DNA of 8,682 nucleotides from Opitutia bacterium (GTDB taxonomy: Bacteria; Verrucomicrobiota; Verrucomicrobiia; Opitutales; Seribacteraceae): positions 1 through 8,682 of the forward strand of contig JABHOU010000400.1 in assembly GCA_018695085.1 (NCBI GenBank), written 5' to 3'. A model generated the notes under the pieces. It saw nothing but the letters and a program-made list of their open reading frames with translations. It was not told the origin of the DNA and ran no database searches. A program made the translations under genes and the position numbers. Of the stretch, positions 5,534 through 8,682 are shown one piece after another; position 1 is the stretch's first letter, and each line of letters opens with the position of its first letter.

Positions 5534-7311
5534 TCTGCATCTTCATGAATGATTCCGAACTGGCTGTCGTAGAGTTTCCTGTACAAATCACATTCGCGAT
5601 GAAGCTCATCGTGGGAACCATCCGCGATAATTTTGCCCTCATCCATGACTAGGATTCGGTGGGCCAACTTCAGGGAACTGAAGCGGTGGGCTATAAGCAA
5701 GGTGGTCTTACCCTCGATTAGCTTCGTCATGGCGTCTCGAATCTTGTCCTCGTTTTCAGCATCGAGAGCTGAAGTGGCTTCGTCCAGGATTAAGATCGGA
5801 GCATTTTTCAAAAAGGCGCGAGCTAGTGCGATTCGCTGAAGTTGGCCACCCGACAGACGACTACCATCCTCTCCCAAACGTTCCTCATAGCCGCGCCGAA
5901 ATTCCTTTACGAATTCATCGGCATAAGCCAGCTCGCACACCTTTTCCACCTCCAAGTCAGTTTGCTCGGTTTGTCCCAGAAGAACGTTTTCCCGAACGGT
6001 AGCGTCAAACAGAAAGGGGCGTTGAGGAACAAGGGCCACCGAGTCTCTCAAGTCCTTTAAGCTGAATTCACGCAAGTCGACCCCATCCAAAAACACTTTT
6101 CCCTCGGAGGGGTCGTGAAACCTCGGCAGCAAACCTGCAAGCGTACTCTTCCCTGCACCGCTAGGACCGACAAGCGCTACAGTCTCACCCGCTTTAAGGG
6201 AAAGATTCAGGTTAGCGATCGCAGGAATATCCTCCGGTTCACCATCGCCATTTTCATAAGAATAGGAAACCCCCTCAAAAGTTATCTCACCTCGCACGTC
6301 CTTCATTTCCTTTGGTGCGGGTGGTGAAACAATCGTCTCGGGAGCGTCCAGAATGTCGTCCAAGCGATCCAACGAAGCAAAGGCTTGCTTGATCTGATTA
6401 TGAATGCCGCCCAGCTTTTTGACTGGCTCGTAAGACATGTAGAGAGCCACGATCACGGGGATTACCGTGTCTAGGTGAACACCTTTTCGGGACGCCTGAA
6501 ATATTGCTGCAGAAACACCGACGGCGGTGATTATCTCGATCAAAGGAGTCAGTAGGTGGGCATACTTTATGACCTTCATGCGAGCCGTAAAAAAGTCTTC
6601 CGAGGACTCACGAAAACGATTAAGCTCACGGTCTTCCAAGTTGAATGCCCTTACTTCGCGAGCGGCGGATAAGTTTTCGCTTAGAACGGCGGTCATGCTT
6701 CCCGCTTCCTCCTGCATGCGGAGAGCGCGTGTCATGAGCATGTTTCCAATCCGGCGGACAGGAAACACACAAAGCGGAATAACCACCAGCGAAAGGAGAA
6801 TAAAAGCGAGGTTCTCGTCCTTCAATGCCATTACGACGAGCGCCGTCATCGCACCGACAAAGGTCACGGGTTGCTTGATAATATCATTCCCGACCTGTAA
6901 TACAGTGGTCTGAAGCTGGGTCGTATCGGCCATCACACGGCTAAGTAGGTCTCCCTCGCGATTCTTATGGTGAAATGCCAGGGGGAGACGCTGTAGCTTT
7001 TCGAAGACGTTCAAGCGAATCTTTTCCAGGACCTTCACCCCGCAATAATTAATCAGGTAAACATTGAAGTAACCACTGACTCCCCGCAGGGCAAATACGG
7101 CGGGAAACCACGCAACGTACATGACCAAAGTCCATAAACCGACTTCTGCGATTTCGTCACTGCGTGGAAAAATCCTGGGAAACACCTGATCGATCATGTA
7201 GGGCAAGCCGAACCCGCTGGCTGCACCATAGATAACCCCGCACAGCAAAGCGCCTACAAAAGGCAACCAATGCGGACGGAGAAACTGAAAATATGGGAAA
7301 AGTCGCTTCAA
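5530..7311 (-). CDS. MsbA-like ABC exporter (fused membrane and ATPase domains)
   Basis: This is a half-transporter that should dimerise to export a lipid, lipopolysaccharide precursor or drug-like compound across the inner membrane. The 593 residues are the usual MsbA-type length. An N-terminal six-helix domain (about 1-325; hydrophobic segments near 17-40, 58-78, 145-163, 167-184, 253-272 and 281-293) precedes the nucleotide-binding domain. That domain shows Walker A GPSGAGKST (382-390), Q-loop Gln430, signature LSGGQ (486-490), Walker B ILILDE (506-511), D-loop SALD (514-517) and switch His542. All catalytic residues are present. The start appears to be TTG at 7311: an in-frame TAG stands 39 bases upstream, no ATG lies between, and the next Met (39) is inside the first helix region. 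No clear Shine-Dalgarno site is seen. It follows the PhoD-like gene by 36 bases on the same strand. Substrate cannot be told; msbA is possible but not proven. Confidence 0.92.
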   Translation of the reverse strand: MKRLFPYFQFLRPHWLPFVGALLCGVIYGAASGFGLPYMIDQVFPRIFPRSDEIAEVGLWTLVMYVAWFPAVFALRGVSGYFNVYLINYCGVKVLEKIRLNVFEKLQRLPLAFHHKNREGDLLSRVMADTTQLQTTVLQVGNDIIKQPVTFVGAMTALVVMALKDENLAFILLSLVVIPLCVFPVRRIGNMLMTRALRMQEEAGSMTAVLSENLSAAREVRAFNLEDRELNRFRESSEDFFTARMKVIKYAHLLTPLIEIITAVGVSAAIFQASRKGVHLDTVIPVIVALYMSYEPVKKLGGIHNQIKQAFASLDRLDDILDAPETIVSPPAPKEMKDVRGEITFEGVSYSYENGDGEPEDIPAIANLNLSLKAGETVALVGPSGAGKSTLAGLLPRFHDPSEGKVFLDGVDLREFSLKDLRDSVALVPQRPFLFDATVRENVLLGQTEQTDLEVEKVCELAYADEFVKEFRRGYEERLGEDGSRLSGGQLQRIALARAFLKNAPILILDEATSALDAENEDKIRDAMTKLIEGKTTLLIAHRFSSLKLAHRILVMDEGKIIADGSHDELHRECDLYRKLYDSQFGIIHEDAD

Positions 7312-7347
7312 AAGAGACTGGAGATTTCTACAATATTGCCAAAAAAA

Positions 7348-8682
7348 CTAAAGGTCGATCTTAAGTGTTTTCTTTTCAGCCAAAGGAAGTGCTTGCACGT
7401 TCTTGATCACCTTGCGTCCTGATCCCTCGCCTACGTTGATCGTGTATTTCCCCTTTGCGAAAACCTTAGGCTGAAAGCTCTTGCCCTTGACTCTCAAGGT
7501 ATAGACGACATCACCGCTTTTTTCTTCCACCACTTGCACGACCTGATTGGCTTGATTTATCTCTAGAGAGGGAAGGTAAGCCACCGCTTCGCGACCATAG
7601 TTTTCGAGTTGGTTGAAGGTGAAGGGCCAACCCGGATAGGGCTTGGCGCCCTTGTTCGAGACATCGACGTTGCGGGGCCAGCATACGAAGGTTACGTCAC
7701 GAGTCTTCTTATCGATGCGCACGACACCGAATCCGGCAGCACGCGTACTCAGCCTGTCTCCGCCCTTTTCGGGAGTCGGGTTCGCCACTGCAATAGCTGT
7801 AAGCTTGTTGTCGAATCCGTCGACGTGATCCCCAAGAATGGGGTCCTGTCCGGGTTTGCGGTTCTTGCCCGGCTCCAGAGGCTTCCACCAGCGCAGGTAG
7901 AGGTTCGCGATCGAGGGGACGCAGAAAGAATAAATCGAATCTCTCCACTCGTCGATCCCGTGATGAAAAACGGTGGCGAGATGCTGATCGCCCGCGAAAT
8001 GGAAGGCGTAGGCTTTTCGCAAAGCCGCGATTGCCTTGTTGCGACCGGTCTGCGGCCAACCGTTGGAATCAAGGTCGGCATGCAAACGTCCGCCTATTCT
8101 CCCATGAATATGAGCCCCTCCGCAAAAGATGGTCTGGGAGAGTGCGACCTTCATGTCCGCATTGGTCCAGTCCCGTCCCCATTCGTCAAGAAACTTAAGC
8201 TGACGCTCGCCGAGAAGACGGGCTTGAGGAACGTCGACCGACTTGGGATCGTAGTCAGGATTACGGATGTGATCCGGACGGGGGCCCTGCTTGGGAATCA
8301 TGCCGGCCGGCCCGGTCTTGAACTTCCGATCCTCGATAATGGCAAAGCTTATACGCCCCCAATTCAGATGAGTGTAATAGGTCCCGATACCCCGCTCGAT
8401 GGGCGTGGGGTCGTAAGGGTCGGGCAAATGACTGGTCTGAGCACGCTCCACCTCCTTGACGTATTCGACGGGCATGGAATATCCACCGTCGGAAGCTCCT
8501 CCCAAAGTAGATTCCTTCCCGTTGTGCCCCCAAATGTTGGGCTGTCCCACATCATGATCATCCGGAATGGTCACCGTCGGGAAGTTCTTGATCACCTCTC
8601 CGAAATCCCGGCCGAACCTCAACCAGGCCGCGTAATGGCGACGATGGTCGTAAACTTGGTCGCCGGAAAAGAAAAGAAGGTC
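7348..8682 (-). CDS. PhoD-like metallophosphatase, C-terminal part (5' end outside window)
   Basis: This is a PhoD-family (alkaline phosphatase D-like) metallophosphoesterase, probably exported and acting on phosphate esters or phosphodiesters. The frame is open to the window edge, so 444 residues are visible and the TTG at 8622 is internal; the upstream codons give FFSGDQVYDHRR, a typical first metal site (D8, Y11 and D12 of the visible part). Further metal-site motifs are IPDDHDVGQPN (41-44 for DDHD), FCGGAHIHGRI (about 187-197) and HFAGDQHLATVFHHG with GDQH at 231-234. The signal sequence and N-terminal domain typical of PhoD would lie beyond the window. The last 75 or so residues are strand-rich (VVYTLRVKGKSF, GKYTINVGEG) and look like a small C-terminal beta domain. 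The family is common in Planctomycetes and Verrucomicrobia. It is 36 bases ahead of the ABC exporter, so co-transcription is possible. The stop is followed on the minus strand by a T7 run with no convincing stem before it. Confidence 0.88.
   Translation of the reverse strand, partial: DLLFFSGDQVYDHRRHYAAWLRFGRDFGEVIKNFPTVTIPDDHDVGQPNIWGHNGKESTLGGASDGGYSMPVEYVKEVERAQTSHLPDPYDPTPIERGIGTYYTHLNWGRISFAIIEDRKFKTGPAGMIPKQGPRPDHIRNPDYDPKSVDVPQARLLGERQLKFLDEWGRDWTNADMKVALSQTIFCGGAHIHGRIGGRLHADLDSNGWPQTGRNKAIAALRKAYAFHFAGDQHLATVFHHGIDEWRDSIYSFCVPSIANLYLRWWKPLEPGKNRKPGQDPILGDHVDGFDNKLTAIAVANPTPEKGGDRLSTRAAGFGVVRIDKKTRDVTFVCWPRNVDVSNKGAKPYPGWPFTFNQLENYGREAVAYLPSLEINQANQVVQVVEEKSGDVVYTLRVKGKSFQPKVFAKGKYTINVGEGSGRKVIKNVQALPLAEKKTLKIDL

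Overview
The window looks like chromosomal DNA from a Gram-negative bacterium of the Planctomycetes-Verrucomicrobia-Lentisphaerae group, most likely Verrucomicrobiota. This is an inference from gene content: an exported formylglycine-type sulfatase, a PhoD-like metallophosphatase, LolCD-type lipoprotein export genes and a DjlA-type co-chaperone. No rRNA or marker gene is present to confirm it. By eye, the lol and djlA genes are GC-richer (sampled lines near 60-65%) than the middle and right part (sampled lines near 50%). I did not compute composition over whole genes.

Layout. Plus strand, 1-1634: the 3' part of a LolC/E-type permease, followed with a 4-base GTGA overlap by its LolD-type ATPase. 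They meet a minus-strand pair convergently across a 39-base gap that holds competing inverted repeats. The minus-strand pair (2432-3892, then 1674-2435) is a secreted sulfatase followed with a 4-base ATGA overlap by a TerB/J-domain DjlA-like protein. Upstream on the same strand lie a MerC-type membrane protein rich in His and Cys (3951-4406) and a small capless HAD-like phosphatase (4476-4925). A 38-base AT-rich gap separates the HAD gene from a divergent plus-strand gene for a small HELGH membrane metalloprotease (4964-5533). That gene overlaps tail-to-tail by 4 bases with an MsbA-like ABC exporter (5530-7311, minus). Upstream of the exporter on the same strand is a PhoD-like phosphatase (7348 to beyond 8682), cut by the window edge.

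How the genes relate. The lol pair is one functional unit for moving lipoproteins out of the inner membrane. The sulfatase-djlA pair is probably co-transcribed, though no functional link is known to me. The sulfatase and PhoD-like protein both suggest scavenging of sulfate esters and phosphate esters outside the cytoplasm. The other genes are cell-envelope or housekeeping functions without an obvious shared pathway.

No stretch over 300 bases lacks a gene. The gaps are 39, 58, 69, 38 and 36 bases. I see no tRNA, rRNA, CRISPR array, insertion sequence or attachment site. I found no convincing undescribed multi-gene system. The least explained part is 3951-5533 (MerC-like, HAD-like and HELGH genes).
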